From positions 56,986 through 120,985 of the forward strand of contig NZ_QCZJ01000018.1 of the NCBI RefSeq assembly GCF_003075435.1: 64,000 nucleotides of DNA, read 5' to 3'. A model generated the notes under the pieces. It was not told the DNA's origin. It did no database searches and was given only the letters and a program-made list of their open reading frames with translations. Below are positions 27,371 to 36,414 of this stretch, one piece after another. Origin of the DNA: Terrimonas sp. (GTDB taxonomy: Bacteria > Bacteroidota > Bacteroidia > Chitinophagales > Chitinophagaceae). The stretch's first letter is position 1. Each line of letters begins with the position of its first letter. A program made the position numbers and the translations under genes.

Positions 27371-27664
27371 ATGAAAAAGCTATTGCTCGCTATTTTAGTA
27401 TTTACACTCAGCACCGGGGCCATGTTTGCACAAACGACTAAACCTGCCCAGGAAAAACATAAGACCGCTAAAAAAACTGCCACGGCTACGCAGCAGCAAG
27501 CCAGCACAACAACAGCCGCTACCGCAGCTCCGGCTACAGGCAGCACAGTAAAAAAAGTGAAAAAAGACGGCACACCGGATAAACGCTACAAGGAAAATAA
27601 ACACTTAAAAAAAGACGGCACAGCAGATAAAAGATTTAAAGAAAACAAAGATAAAAAGGAATAA
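27371..27664 (+). CDS. Small secreted Lys-rich protein with duplicated KKDGT motif
   Basis: Starting at ATG 27371, the 97-residue product has a clean signal peptide (MKKLLLAILVFTLSTGAMFA), then an Ala/Thr/Gln/Lys low-complexity segment and two C-terminal copies of KKDGTxDKRxKENK. An upstream in-frame ATG would add 13 residues before the signal peptide and is rejected. The mature protein is strongly basic and probably disordered. Similar KDGTPDKR repeats occur in small exported Bacteroidota proteins of unknown function. It has its own promoter and a strong terminator, so it is a free-standing gene. Confidence 0.78.
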   Translation: MKKLLLAILVFTLSTGAMFAQTTKPAQEKHKTAKKTATATQQQASTTTAATAAPATGSTVKKVKKDGTPDKRYKENKHLKKDGTADKRFKENKDKKE

Positions 27665-27688
27665 AAACAGGTAGTAATTAGGGATCAT

Positions 27689-27715
27689 AGCCCGCTGATA
27701 ACAGTGGGCTTTTTT
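27689..27715 (+). terminator. Rho-independent terminator
   Basis: AGCCCGCTG (27689-27697) pairs with CAGTGGGCT (27702-27710), one G-U pair, 4-nt loop, followed by TTTTTT. It lies 25 bases after the small secreted protein gene. Confidence 0.85.
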
Positions 27716-27756
27716 ATGCAGTATGCAAACCCACAACCAGCACCTGTAATTTTAAA

Positions 27757-27865
27757 CATAGGGTTACACAAAGGAATACAAAGGAACAACAAGAACTGCC
27801 TCACCTGATAGCTGACGGCTGATAGCCGACAGCCCATAGCCCAAAGCTGACCGCCAAAAGCCCCA
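27757..27865. repeat. Dispersed repeat block (CACAAAGG and GCTGATAGC words)
   Basis: Contains TTACACAAAGGAATACAAAGGAAC followed by GATAGCTGACGGCTGATAGC-type words (split here to key positions 27757-27785 and 27810-27840). Both word types recur in the 158-bp tandem unit at 32079-32393. Confidence 0.6.
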
Positions 27866-27883
27866 GCTCATCACTCCACCCCA

Positions 27884-27891
27884 TATCTTTG
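27884..27891 (+). promoter_or_regulatory. -7 box of the CDF transporter gene
   Basis: TATCTTTG (TAnnTTTG) ends 16 bases before the TTG start codon, so the leader is about 10 bases. Confidence 0.5.
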
Positions 27892-27907
27892 CACAAATAC
27901 TGATCCA

Positions 27908-28939
27908 TTGCATCAATCACTTATCAACAATCTCCGGCTGCAAAAAACAGTTACCATTATAGCGGTTGCCCTGTTCATTATTAAAATGATTGCATGGTAT
28001 ATCACCCGGTCTGTATCAATTCTTACCGATGCATTGGAAAGTACCGTAAATGTTATTGCTGGTTTTATAAGCCTGTACAGCCTGTATATAGCAGCAAAAC
28101 CAAGAGACAGCAATCATCCCTACGGGCATGGCAAAGCGGAGTTCTTATCTGCCGCGGTTGAAGGAAGCCTCATATTTATTGCCGGCATAGTTATTATATA
28201 CCAGGCGATATACAATTTTATATATCCCCGTGAGCTGCAAAAACTCGATTATGGTATTTTACTCGTGGCGGTTACCGCTGTCATCAATTTCATTACCGGC
28301 AGGTATTGTGTAATGGTGGGTAAGCGTAACAATTCACTTGCGCTAATTGCAAGCGGCAAACACCTGCAAAGCGATACATGGTCTACGCTTGGTATTATCA
28401 TTGGACTGATAGTAATTTGGCTTACCGGACTGAAATGGCTTGACGGTGCTATTGCAATAGGCTTAGCTGTTTATATTATGTATACCGGTTATACCATTGT
28501 AAGAAGTTCTGTTGCCGGTATAATGGACGAGGCTGATAAAGAGCTGCTGGAAGAAATGGTACAGTTGCTTAATCAAAACCGGCGTGTTAACTGGATTGAT
28601 CTGCATAACCTGCGCATCATAAAATTCGGGAACGTATTGCACACCGATTGCCATCTCACTGTTCCCTGGTATCTGAATGTAAGAGAAGCTCATGAAGAAA
28701 TAGACATATTATCTTCATTGGTAAGAAAAGCATTTGGAGAAACAGTTGAACTTTTTGTACATGCGGACGGCTGTTATGACTTCTCCTGCAAGATCTGTAA
28801 CAAACAGGATTGCACCGTAAGAAAATTCCCTTTTGAAAAAAACATAACATGGACGGTGGATAATATATCCCGCAACACAAGACATGATATCAATACGAAC
28901 GAAGCAATAAGCCGCAGCAATACCCACACCATCCTGTAA
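27908..28939 (+). CDS. Cation diffusion facilitator (CDF) metal transporter with Cys cluster
   Basis: A 343-residue transporter with six predicted helices in residues 15-200. The TM2 metal site reads D41-A-L-E44-S instead of the usual [D/H]xxxD, while TM5 keeps H152xxxD156 (HLQSD). HPYGHGKAEF is the conserved TM2-TM3 loop. The C-terminal cytosolic domain carries an added cluster C289-x4-C294-x2-C297-x4-C302, preceded by HAD, which could bind metal. It exports divalent cations in exchange for protons. The TTG start is supported by the promoter position and by the hydrophobic segment beginning shortly after. Confidence 0.88.
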   Translation: MHQSLINNLRLQKTVTIIAVALFIIKMIAWYITRSVSILTDALESTVNVIAGFISLYSLYIAAKPRDSNHPYGHGKAEFLSAAVEGSLIFIAGIVIIYQAIYNFIYPRELQKLDYGILLVAVTAVINFITGRYCVMVGKRNNSLALIASGKHLQSDTWSTLGIIIGLIVIWLTGLKWLDGAIAIGLAVYIMYTGYTIVRSSVAGIMDEADKELLEEMVQLLNQNRRVNWIDLHNLRIIKFGNVLHTDCHLTVPWYLNVREAHEEIDILSSLVRKAFGETVELFVHADGCYDFSCKICNKQDCTVRKFPFEKNITWTVDNISRNTRHDINTNEAISRSNTHTIL

Positions 28940-28984
28940 TCCTGGTTAGCGCTTACCATTATTTCAGGATACCTCAATCTGAAG

Positions 28985-31885
28985 TTATCCCTTCTCCACC
29001 TCCATATAACTCTCCGTAGGCTCGCAGGTGCAAACCAGGTTTCTGTCTCCGTAAGTATTATTTATGCGTGAAACACTTGGCCAGAATTTATGCTGCGCTA
29101 CATACGCCAGCGGAAATGCAGCCTCCTGCCTTGTATATGCATTTGTCCATTCATCAGCGCAAACCACCTGCATGGTATGTGGCGCATTATGCAACGCATT
29201 ATCGGTTTTATCGCTTTTTCCTTCTTCAATAGCTTTAATCTCCTGGTATATGCTTATCATAGCTTCACAAAAACGATCCAGTTCGGCTTTATCTTCACTT
29301 TCGGTTGGCTCAATCATAATAGTACCCGGAACCGGAAAGCCCATGGTAGGCGCATGAAATCCATAATCCATCAAACGTTTGGCAACATCTTCCGCTTCAA
29401 CACCCGTTGTACTTTTAAATGGACGCAGATCCAATATAAACTCATGCGCGCAGGTGCCATTAGTGCCGAGATACAGTATGTCGTAATATTTTTCAAGTCT
29501 TGCACGCATATAATTAGCGTTAAGAATAGCGTACTCCGTAGCAGCCTTAATACCTTCTGCCCCCAGCAATCTTATATAACCATAGCTGATCAATAAAATA
29601 GATGCCGAGCCATAAGGTGCGGCGCTTACCGCATGATGATGTGTTGTTGCATCGCCGGTAGCAATATCATTGCTTACATGCGATGGCAGGTATGCTGCAA
29701 GATGATCTTTTACACAGATTGGTCCCATGCCCGGGCCGCCGCCGCCATGAGGTATAGCAAAAGTTTTGTGCAGGTTAAGATGACATACATCTGCGCCTAT
29801 GCTTCCCGGTGAGGTTAATCCGCATTGCGCATTCATATTCGCACCATCCATATATACCTGCCCGCCATTGTCATGCACTATCTCACATATCTCTTTTATC
29901 GTTTCTTCAAAAACGCCATGTGTTGAAGGATAGGTTACCATTAATGCAGCCAGTACCTCTTTATACTGCGCTGCCTTAGCTTTTAAATCGGCCACATCAA
30001 TATGACCTTCGCTATCGCTTTTTACCACCACCACTTTTAAACCAGCCAATACTGCCGAAGCAGGGTTGGTACCATGTGCTGAAATAGGTATTAAAACCAC
30101 ATCGCGTTTTTCCTGTCCCTGGGCTTTATGATAGTTTTTGATGGTCAGCAAGCCTGCATACTCACCCTGTGCGCCACTGTTGGGTTGCAGACTGCACGCG
30201 TCAAAACCGGTAATAGCACAGAGGTAGCCGCTCAGTTTATCTATGATATATTTATATCCTTTGGTTTGTGTTGCAGGAGCAAACGGATGAATATTGGCAA
30301 ACTCAGGCCAGCTGACAGGCATCATTTCTGTTGCAGCATTCAGCTTCATTGTACAGCTTCCCAGCGAGATCATAGATGTTATAAGCGACAGATCCTTGTT
30401 TTCAAGAGATCGTATATACCGCATCATTTCGCTCTCACTGTGATGAGTATTAAAAACCTGGTGTGAGAGATATGAAGATTTACGCAGCAGCGCAGCAGGA
30501 ATATTATCCACGTAATCATCGTCTCCAAAAGCAACAGCAACGCCTGTTTGTCCCGACACTTCACCAAATACATACAGTATATCAAGAATGTCTTTCTGAG
30601 AGGTTGTTTCATCTATAGCAATGCCTACATACTGATCATCAAAATACCTGAAATTTATTTCCTGTGCTTCTGCAACAGCTTTTAAAGCTGTTATATCGCT
30701 TACCCTTATTTTCAGGGTATCAAAAAAGTTGTCATTCTCATTTATATATCCCATTTCACCCAATGCATCAGATAGGGTTTTAGCAAGAACTGTAACGCGG
30801 GTAGCGATCTTTTTTAACCTTTTCGGGCCATGATATACTGCATACATCGCGGCCATATTTGCCAGCAATGCCTGCGCAGTACAAATATTAGAAGTTGCTT
30901 TTTCTCTTTTAATATGCTGCTCTCTTGTTTGCAACGCCATTCTTAAAGCACGGTTGCCTTTTGCATCTACACTTATACCGATAATACGTCCCGGCATTCC
31001 TCTTTTAAATTCTTCTTTTGTGGCAAAAAACGCGGCATGTGGGCCGCCATAGCCAAGTGGTACCCCAAAGCGCTGTGCTGAGCCTATTGCCACATCAGCC
31101 CCAAGATCGCCGGGAGATGCAAGCAAAGTAAGCGCAAGCAGGTCTGTTGCTATTACCACATAAGCGTTTGCCGCATGCACATCTGTTATAAAACTCCTGT
31201 AATCTTCAATGCTGCCATTGTTATTGGGATATTGAACAATAGCGCCGAAAAACGTTTCGTCTATACCGGCATTTTTATAATCACCAAAAACCAGTTCAAC
31301 ACCTATAGGCAATGCACGGGTAATGATAACATCTTTGGTTTGCGGAAAGATGGCATTATCTACAAAAAACTTAGGCCTGGTTGCCTTATCCGCTTTATTT
31401 ACATGATGAAAAAGCATTGACATCGCTTCAGCAGCCGCGGTTGCTTCATCAAGCAATGAGGCATTGCTGAAAGGAAGCCCTGTAAGATCAGCAATAAGCG
31501 TTTGAAAATTCAATAAACTTTCCAACCGCCCCTGCGATATTTCAGCCTGGTAAGGTGTATACTGGGTATACCAGCCCGGATTTTCAAAAATATTTCTAAG
31601 AATTACAGACGGCGTAATAGTACCATAGTAACCCTGCCCTATATATGATTTGAATACTTTGTTTTGTTGCGCCACCTCTTTTAAATCCTGCAGGTACTCA
31701 TATTCATTCTGCGCCTCAGGCAGAGCCAGCGGATGATGAAATAATATGGAAGAGGGAACAGTTTTCCTGATCAATTCTTCCAAAGACGATATCTGCATCG
31801 TTTCGAGCATCTCCTTTGTTTCAGAAGCATTGGGACCTATATGACGGGAAAAAAACTCATTTGCCTGTGACTCAAATACGTTCAT
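28985..31885 (-). CDS. gcvP: Glycine dehydrogenase (P-protein of glycine cleavage)
   Basis: The 966-residue fused P-protein begins [19 protein letters not shown] (ATG 31885); an upstream ATG at 31942 would add 19 unrelated residues and span the promoter. Landmarks: [34 protein letters not shown], and [20 protein letters not shown], whose lysine binds PLP. It decarboxylates glycine and loads the aminomethyl group on lipoyl-GcvH. GcvT and GcvH are not in this window. Converges on the CDF gene with a 45-base gap. Confidence 0.96.
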   Translation of the reverse strand: MNVFESQANEFFSRHIGPNASETKEMLETMQISSLEELIRKTVPSSILFHHPLALPEAQNEYEYLQDLKEVAQQNKVFKSYIGQGYYGTITPSVILRNIFENPGWYTQYTPYQAEISQGRLESLLNFQTLIADLTGLPFSNASLLDEATAAAEAMSMLFHHVNKADKATRPKFFVDNAIFPQTKDVIITRALPIGVELVFGDYKNAGIDETFFGAIVQYPNNNGSIEDYRSFITDVHAANAYVVIATDLLALTLLASPGDLGADVAIGSAQRFGVPLGYGGPHAAFFATKEEFKRGMPGRIIGISVDAKGNRALRMALQTREQHIKREKATSNICTAQALLANMAAMYAVYHGPKRLKKIATRVTVLAKTLSDALGEMGYINENDNFFDTLKIRVSDITALKAVAEAQEINFRYFDDQYVGIAIDETTSQKDILDILYVFGEVSGQTGVAVAFGDDDYVDNIPAALLRKSSYLSHQVFNTHHSESEMMRYIRSLENKDLSLITSMISLGSCTMKLNAATEMMPVSWPEFANIHPFAPATQTKGYKYIIDKLSGYLCAITGFDACSLQPNSGAQGEYAGLLTIKNYHKAQGQEKRDVVLIPISAHGTNPASAVLAGLKVVVVKSDSEGHIDVADLKAKAAQYKEVLAALMVTYPSTHGVFEETIKEICEIVHDNGGQVYMDGANMNAQCGLTSPGSIGADVCHLNLHKTFAIPHGGGGPGMGPICVKDHLAAYLPSHVSNDIATGDATTHHHAVSAAPYGSASILLISYGYIRLLGAEGIKAATEYAILNANYMRARLEKYYDILYLGTNGTCAHEFILDLRPFKSTTGVEAEDVAKRLMDYGFHAPTMGFPVPGTIMIEPTESEDKAELDRFCEAMISIYQEIKAIEEGKSDKTDNALHNAPHTMQVVCADEWTNAYTRQEAAFPLAYVAQHKFWPSVSRINNTYGDRNLVCTCEPTESYMEVEKG

Positions 31886-32078
31886 AATGAATACTGCAAT
31901 TGTAAGGGTGTAAAAAAGATGCGCAAAGTTACGATAATGCAAGTGATTAATAAAAGCCTGCAGGCAAGATGAAAAACAATGTGGATAAGCTGTTCTTAGT
32001 AGGGGCGGCGCGAAGGATCAGGAGATCAGGCAGGAGGCGAATGCAGGAGGTAGTTTGAAAAAACAAAACTACAATTCT
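31886..32078. other. Intergenic region upstream of gcvP
   Basis: Contains the gcvP -7 box and G/A-rich sequence (about 32000-32055); no gene is supported. It runs into the tandem repeat. Confidence 0.4.
31924..31931 (-). promoter_or_regulatory. -7 box of gcvP
   Basis: Minus strand TAACTTTG (TAnnTTTG), 38 bases before the ATG at 31885. No -33 TTG at the standard distance. Confidence 0.4.
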
Positions 32079-32412
32079 GATAGCTGACGGCTGTTACGCT
32101 GACAGCTCATAGCTTAGCGCAGGCAAGAGGTGGCTCGCGAGACACGCAACCAGGACGTACGATTTAACCACAAAATACACAAAGGGCTTACACAAAGAAA
32201 CACAAAGGAACGATCCGGACCCATTAGCCCATAGCTGATAGCTGACGGTTGTTACGCTGACAGCTCATAGCTTAGCGCAGGCAAGAGGTGGCTCGCGGGA
32301 CACGCAACCAGGACGTACGATTTAACCACAAAATACACAAAGGGCTTACACAAAGAAACACAAAGGAACGATCCGGACCCATAGTCCATAGCTGATAGCT
32401 GACGGCTGATAG
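32079..32412. repeat. Tandem duplication of a 158-bp unit
   Basis: Unit 1 (32079-32236) and unit 2 (32237-32393) differ at only a few positions; a partial third begins at 32394. Each unit contains GATAGCTGACGG, AGCTCATAGCTTAGCGC, the 16-base word GTGGCTCGCGRGACAC, CCACAAAATACACAAAGGG and GAAACACAAAGGAACGATCC. The unit ends and starts with the AGCTGATAGCTGACGG word, so the duplication probably arose between copies of it. No open frame spans it. Confidence 0.9.
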
Positions 32413-33354
32413 CTACTTACCACTTACCACTTTACTATATCCTACCCCATATTCCTCCTCATATACCCCATCCTCTTCTTTCCGCATTTCCTCGCTGGTA
32501 AGGCGGCTGCCATCATGGCTCCAGCCGGGCGGACCGAATATATACCCCATTTTTTCCCGCCAGCCAATATCTGTTCTCCTTAGATCACCCAATATACTTT
32601 TCCATTCATGAAAAATAATATTGCCCCAGCTTTCTTTTTCAAGCGGTTTGGTTAAACCGTATTTGATAGGTTGATAGGCCTTTTCAGGAAGCTCGGGCTG
32701 AAATGTACCAAACATCTTATCCCAGATAATAAGGAACATGCCCATATTCTTATCAAGATATTTGGGGTTGGATGCATGGTGTACCCTGTGATGCGAAGGT
32801 GTTACAAGTATATATTCCAGCCACCCCATTTTTTTAATCAGTTCAGTGTGTACAAAAATGCCCCATATCTGTGTTGCAGAATATATAAACACAATATCAA
32901 GCGCTTTAAAACCCATCAGTGCAAGCGGCATAAAATATATAAAACGGTATAATGGCTGAAAAACGGAAGAACGGAACCCCACTGTAAAATTGAGATGCTC
33001 CGACGAATGATGCGTAACATGCACAGCCCAGAACAATCTTATTTCATGATCAAAGCGATGAAGCCAGTAATACAAAAGATCTTCAAGCAACAGCAATATT
33101 ATCCAATACACAATCATATTATGAAATTCAATAACATGATGGCGATAGCAATAATCAAGAATCAAAATATACACACCGCGGAACATTAAGTCTATCGCGC
33201 TGTTCACGATCATCAGGTATACATTGGTCAGGGTATCTTTCCAGGTATATAATTTTTGATGCCTGTAGTTACTCAGTAATACTTCAATACCGATAATGAA
33301 TATATAAACAGGCGTGCTTATAAGTATTAATATCTGTTCTCTTAGTGAATCCAT
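32413..33354 (-). CDS. Sterol desaturase / fatty acid hydroxylase family membrane protein
   Basis: A 313-residue membrane protein with the three His boxes of the family: HRFDH, HVTHHSSEH and HHRVHH (TPSHHRVHHASNPKYLDKN). The histidines hold a di-iron centre that hydroxylates or desaturates lipids. Four or so helices are present. Substrate unknown. Oddity: the last residues (SKVVSGK) and the stop codon are encoded by the TTACCACTTACCAC repeat, so the C-terminus appears to have been rewritten by repeat sequence. Confidence 0.88.
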   Translation of the reverse strand: MDSLREQILILISTPVYIFIIGIEVLLSNYRHQKLYTWKDTLTNVYLMIVNSAIDLMFRGVYILILDYCYRHHVIEFHNMIVYWIILLLLEDLLYYWLHRFDHEIRLFWAVHVTHHSSEHLNFTVGFRSSVFQPLYRFIYFMPLALMGFKALDIVFIYSATQIWGIFVHTELIKKMGWLEYILVTPSHHRVHHASNPKYLDKNMGMFLIIWDKMFGTFQPELPEKAYQPIKYGLTKPLEKESWGNIIFHEWKSILGDLRRTDIGWREKMGYIFGPPGWSHDGSRLTSEEMRKEEDGVYEEEYGVGYSKVVSGK

Positions 33355-33368
33355 ATGCTGTTACGCCG

Positions 33369-33376
33369 CAAAGATA
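33369..33376 (-). promoter_or_regulatory. -7 box of the desaturase-like gene
   Basis: Minus strand TATCTTTG (TAnnTTTG), 14 bases before the ATG; the leader would be under 10 bases. Confidence 0.45.
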
Positions 33377-33436
33377 ACCGTTGTGCATTAATAGTTATGT
33401 AACTTGCAGCCTGGTTTTCTACCGTTCAACTAAATT

Positions 33437-33955
33437 ATGAGCAACGATAAAAAAGACATATCGCCATTTACTGCTGGTGAATGGAAAGATAAAGCGTGGC
33501 AAAAAAAAGCTGCTGAACAGCAGAAAACCTATGCTCATTTTTTGCATAAGCCCAATAAAAATAAAATACTCAGGCGCCTGCCTGATTTGCATGAAGCAGC
33601 ATTTAAACAAATTGATTGCCTGAAATGCGCGGCCTGTTGCAAAAATTATTCTCCCCGTTTTAAAACTCCTGATATAAAACGCATAAGCAGGCATCTTAAA
33701 CTAAAAGAAAGCGTTTTTATAGATACCTACCTGCGCCTTGATGAGGATGGAGATTATGTTACCAAACAAAGTCCCTGCCCCTTTTTAGGTGCAGATAATT
33801 ATTGCAGCATCTATGAACAACGTCCTTCTGATTGCGAACGCTTTCCTTATACTGATGAAGATGTATTATTAAACCGTCCGAAAATTACTTTGAAAAATTC
33901 CACCTTTTGCCCGGCAGTTTTTTATGTAATGGAACAACTTTTAGCGCTGAAATGA
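33437..33955 (+). CDS. YkgJ-type cysteine-cluster protein
   Basis: The 172-residue soluble protein has the YkgJ/CxxCxxCC pattern: CLKCAACCKNYSP, then SPCPFLGADNYCSIYEQRPSDCERFPY. These cysteines are thought to bind zinc or an iron-sulfur cluster. The first 45 residues are basic and polar. Function of the family is unknown. It is monocistronic and divergent from the desaturase-like gene. Confidence 0.85.
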   Translation: MSNDKKDISPFTAGEWKDKAWQKKAAEQQKTYAHFLHKPNKNKILRRLPDLHEAAFKQIDCLKCAACCKNYSPRFKTPDIKRISRHLKLKESVFIDTYLRLDEDGDYVTKQSPCPFLGADNYCSIYEQRPSDCERFPYTDEDVLLNRPKITLKNSTFCPAVFYVMEQLLALK

Positions 33956-34115
33956 TTAAATTTGCGATTAAGCCTTGCTTAATGCTTTAACGATAAAGCT
34001 TTGTGCCCTGTCAAGGTATTCGTATTAAAATTTCCAAGGATTTTAGCATCAAATGTTGTTGACCGGTAAAGGCTACCGCTATTATTAAACATACAAAAAA
34101 CCGAATATTCAGCCA

Positions 34116-36359
34116 ATGGGGCATCTACCAAAATTAATAGCAGATCTGGCGCTCATTTTAGCGGCCGGTGCAATTGTAACGCTTTTGTTCCGCCGCATTA
34201 AACAGCCATTGGTGCTTGGCTATATTATTGCCGGTTTTTTGGTTGGTCCGCACGTATCTATTGTGCCTACCATTATTGATAACGAAAATGTAAAAACGCT
34301 TGCAGAGATCGGTGTAATATTTTTACTGTTCAGTCTTGGACTTGAGTTTAGCTTTAAAAAACTGCTCAGGGTTGGGGGCGCCGCTTCTATAACCGCTATT
34401 GTAGAGATTGTGGCCATACTTGTTTTAGGATATTTTGTGGGCAGGTGGATGAACTGGTCTGTAATGGACAGTATGTTCCTGGGAGGTTTACTGGCAAGCT
34501 CATCAACCACCATTATTATACGTGCATTTGATGAGCTGGGTGTAAAAAGAAAACAGTTTGCAGGCATTGTATTTGGTGTATTGATAGTGGAGGATATTGT
34601 AGTGATCTTACTCATGGTTTTATTATCCACCATGGCAGTGAGCCAGCAATTTGACGGAGCGGAAATGGTTTCCTCCATTTTAAGGCTGCTTTTTTTCCTG
34701 GCAGTATGGTTTATGGCAGGTATATTTTTATTACCCAGTTTTTTGCGGCTTACAAAAAAATTGCTTGATGAAGAAACGCTGCTAATCCTTTCAATAGGCT
34801 TATGCCTCGGCATGGTTGTGCTGGCAACACAAATTGGTTTCTCAGCCGAATTAGGTGCATTTGTGATGGGTTCTATTTTAGCCGAAACAACATCCGCAGA
34901 AAAAATTGAACATCTCTTTAAACCGGTCAAAGATCTTTTCGGTTCAATCTTTTTTGTTTCTGTTGGTATGATGATTGACCCTGCAGCTATGGTAGAACAC
35001 CGCTGGGCAATATTATGGGTAACACTGCTGACTATTTTTGGTAAAATGGTCAGCACTACCGTAGGTGCACTATTATCAGGACAACCACTTAAGCAATCCA
35101 TACAGGTGGGTATGAGCATGGCGCAGATCGGTGAGTTTGCTTTTATAGTTGCCACTCTTGGCATTACACTGGGCGTTACCAGCGATTTTTTGTTTCCTGT
35201 AGCAGTTGGTGTATCGGCAATTACCACATTCACTACACCTTATTTCATAAAATTTTCCGAGCCGTTTTATAATTTCATTAGCCGCCTGATACCGCCCAGG
35301 TTATTAAACATGCTGAATCGCTATTCTACAGGCGCTCAAAATATACAGGCAGAAAGCGAATGGAAAATTGTATTGCGCTCTTATGCCACCATTGTTGGAG
35401 CAAATGCTATTATCATTATCGCGATCATGTTGCTGGCTGTTACCTTTTTCCTTCCATTTTTAAATGAACGGTTTGAAAATTTAGCACTCAGCAAACTATT
35501 GTTTCTTGTTATAACCTTTGCCGCCATAGCCCCGTTTATGTGGGCATTAATGGCCCGCAAGCCTCATAATTCCGCTTATACTACATTATGGCTCGATAAA
35601 AAATACAACCACGGACCATTGCTTGTGCTGGAAGTTTGCCGTGTGATTATAGCCGTATTACTGGTAGGCTTTTTGGTTGACCGTATTTACTCCGGCACCA
35701 TTGCATTTTTAGTGGTGATACCTGTTGCCATAATCGTATTATTCTTTTTCTCGAAAAGAATACAGGGATTTTACAACAGGCTGCACAGCCGCTTTATAGA
35801 TAATCTGAATGAAAGAGAAAGGGAAGCCCAAAGCGCTAATGGCGATCCTAATTCTTCATTTTCACCATGGGATGCTCACCTTGCAGACTTTACTATTAAT
35901 CAAAACGCGCCTTTTATCGGTGTGCCTCTGCAGGAGCTGTCATGGCGTGAGCAATACGGCATAAACATCGCTTTTATTAAACGCGGAGAAAAAATTATTT
36001 ACGCGCCAAGCGCACAGGAAAGATTATACCCGCTGGATGATATTGGCGTTATAGGTACAGATGAACAACTGCAAACATTTAAGCCCGTTATTGATGCCGC
36101 TGAAGAGCCTTCAGGCACACAGGCAGAAGATACCGACAATATTGCTCTTCAAAAAATTGTGGTAGACGAGCATACCAAACTAAAGGGAATGACGATAAGA
36201 CAATCCGGCATCCGTGAAAAAACAAGCGGCCTTGTGGTGGGTATTGAAAGAGATGGCAAACGGATTTTAAACCCTGACTCACACACGATATTTGAATGGA
36301 ATGATATTATATGGATTGTAGGCGACAGGAGAAAGATACAGGAGTTGGTGAAGGATTAA
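34116..36359 (+). CDS. CPA2-type cation:proton antiporter with RCK-C domains
   Basis: The 747-residue protein starts MGHLPKLIADLALILAAGAI and has a Na/H exchanger core of about 12 helices (1-390; PLVLGYIIAGFLVGPH, AEIGVIFLLFSLGLEF, SSTTIIIRAFDELG). Four more helices (about 425-555) precede two TrkA-C/RCK-C-like domains (about 590-655 and 670-745; FIGVPLQELSWREQYGINI, KLKGMTIRQSGIREKTSG). A nucleotide-binding TrkA-N domain, present in KefB/KefC, is absent. Likely K+ or Na+ efflux with ligand control through RCK-C. It stands alone, converging on the MFS gene. Confidence 0.88.
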   Translation: MGHLPKLIADLALILAAGAIVTLLFRRIKQPLVLGYIIAGFLVGPHVSIVPTIIDNENVKTLAEIGVIFLLFSLGLEFSFKKLLRVGGAASITAIVEIVAILVLGYFVGRWMNWSVMDSMFLGGLLASSSTTIIIRAFDELGVKRKQFAGIVFGVLIVEDIVVILLMVLLSTMAVSQQFDGAEMVSSILRLLFFLAVWFMAGIFLLPSFLRLTKKLLDEETLLILSIGLCLGMVVLATQIGFSAELGAFVMGSILAETTSAEKIEHLFKPVKDLFGSIFFVSVGMMIDPAAMVEHRWAILWVTLLTIFGKMVSTTVGALLSGQPLKQSIQVGMSMAQIGEFAFIVATLGITLGVTSDFLFPVAVGVSAITTFTTPYFIKFSEPFYNFISRLIPPRLLNMLNRYSTGAQNIQAESEWKIVLRSYATIVGANAIIIIAIMLLAVTFFLPFLNERFENLALSKLLFLVITFAAIAPFMWALMARKPHNSAYTTLWLDKKYNHGPLLVLEVCRVIIAVLLVGFLVDRIYSGTIAFLVVIPVAIIVLFFFSKRIQGFYNRLHSRFIDNLNEREREAQSANGDPNSSFSPWDAHLADFTINQNAPFIGVPLQELSWREQYGINIAFIKRGEKIIYAPSAQERLYPLDDIGVIGTDEQLQTFKPVIDAAEEPSGTQAEDTDNIALQKIVVDEHTKLKGMTIRQSGIREKTSGLVVGIERDGKRILNPDSHTIFEWNDIIWIVGDRRKIQELVKD

Positions 36360-36414
36360 GAACATCCTGCATAAACCTTGCGGGGCAATGCAGCCAATAC
36401 ATGTATTATGCCCA

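Noticed and set aside
32079..32412. Possible CRISPR-like array
   Set aside because: The repeat unit is 158 bp in direct tandem with no unique spacers and no cas genes nearby.
34220..35233. 337-residue open frame opposite the antiporter gene
   Set aside because: It lies wholly antisense to a well-supported membrane protein, and its Ser/Thr/Ile-rich composition is what antisense of such a gene gives.
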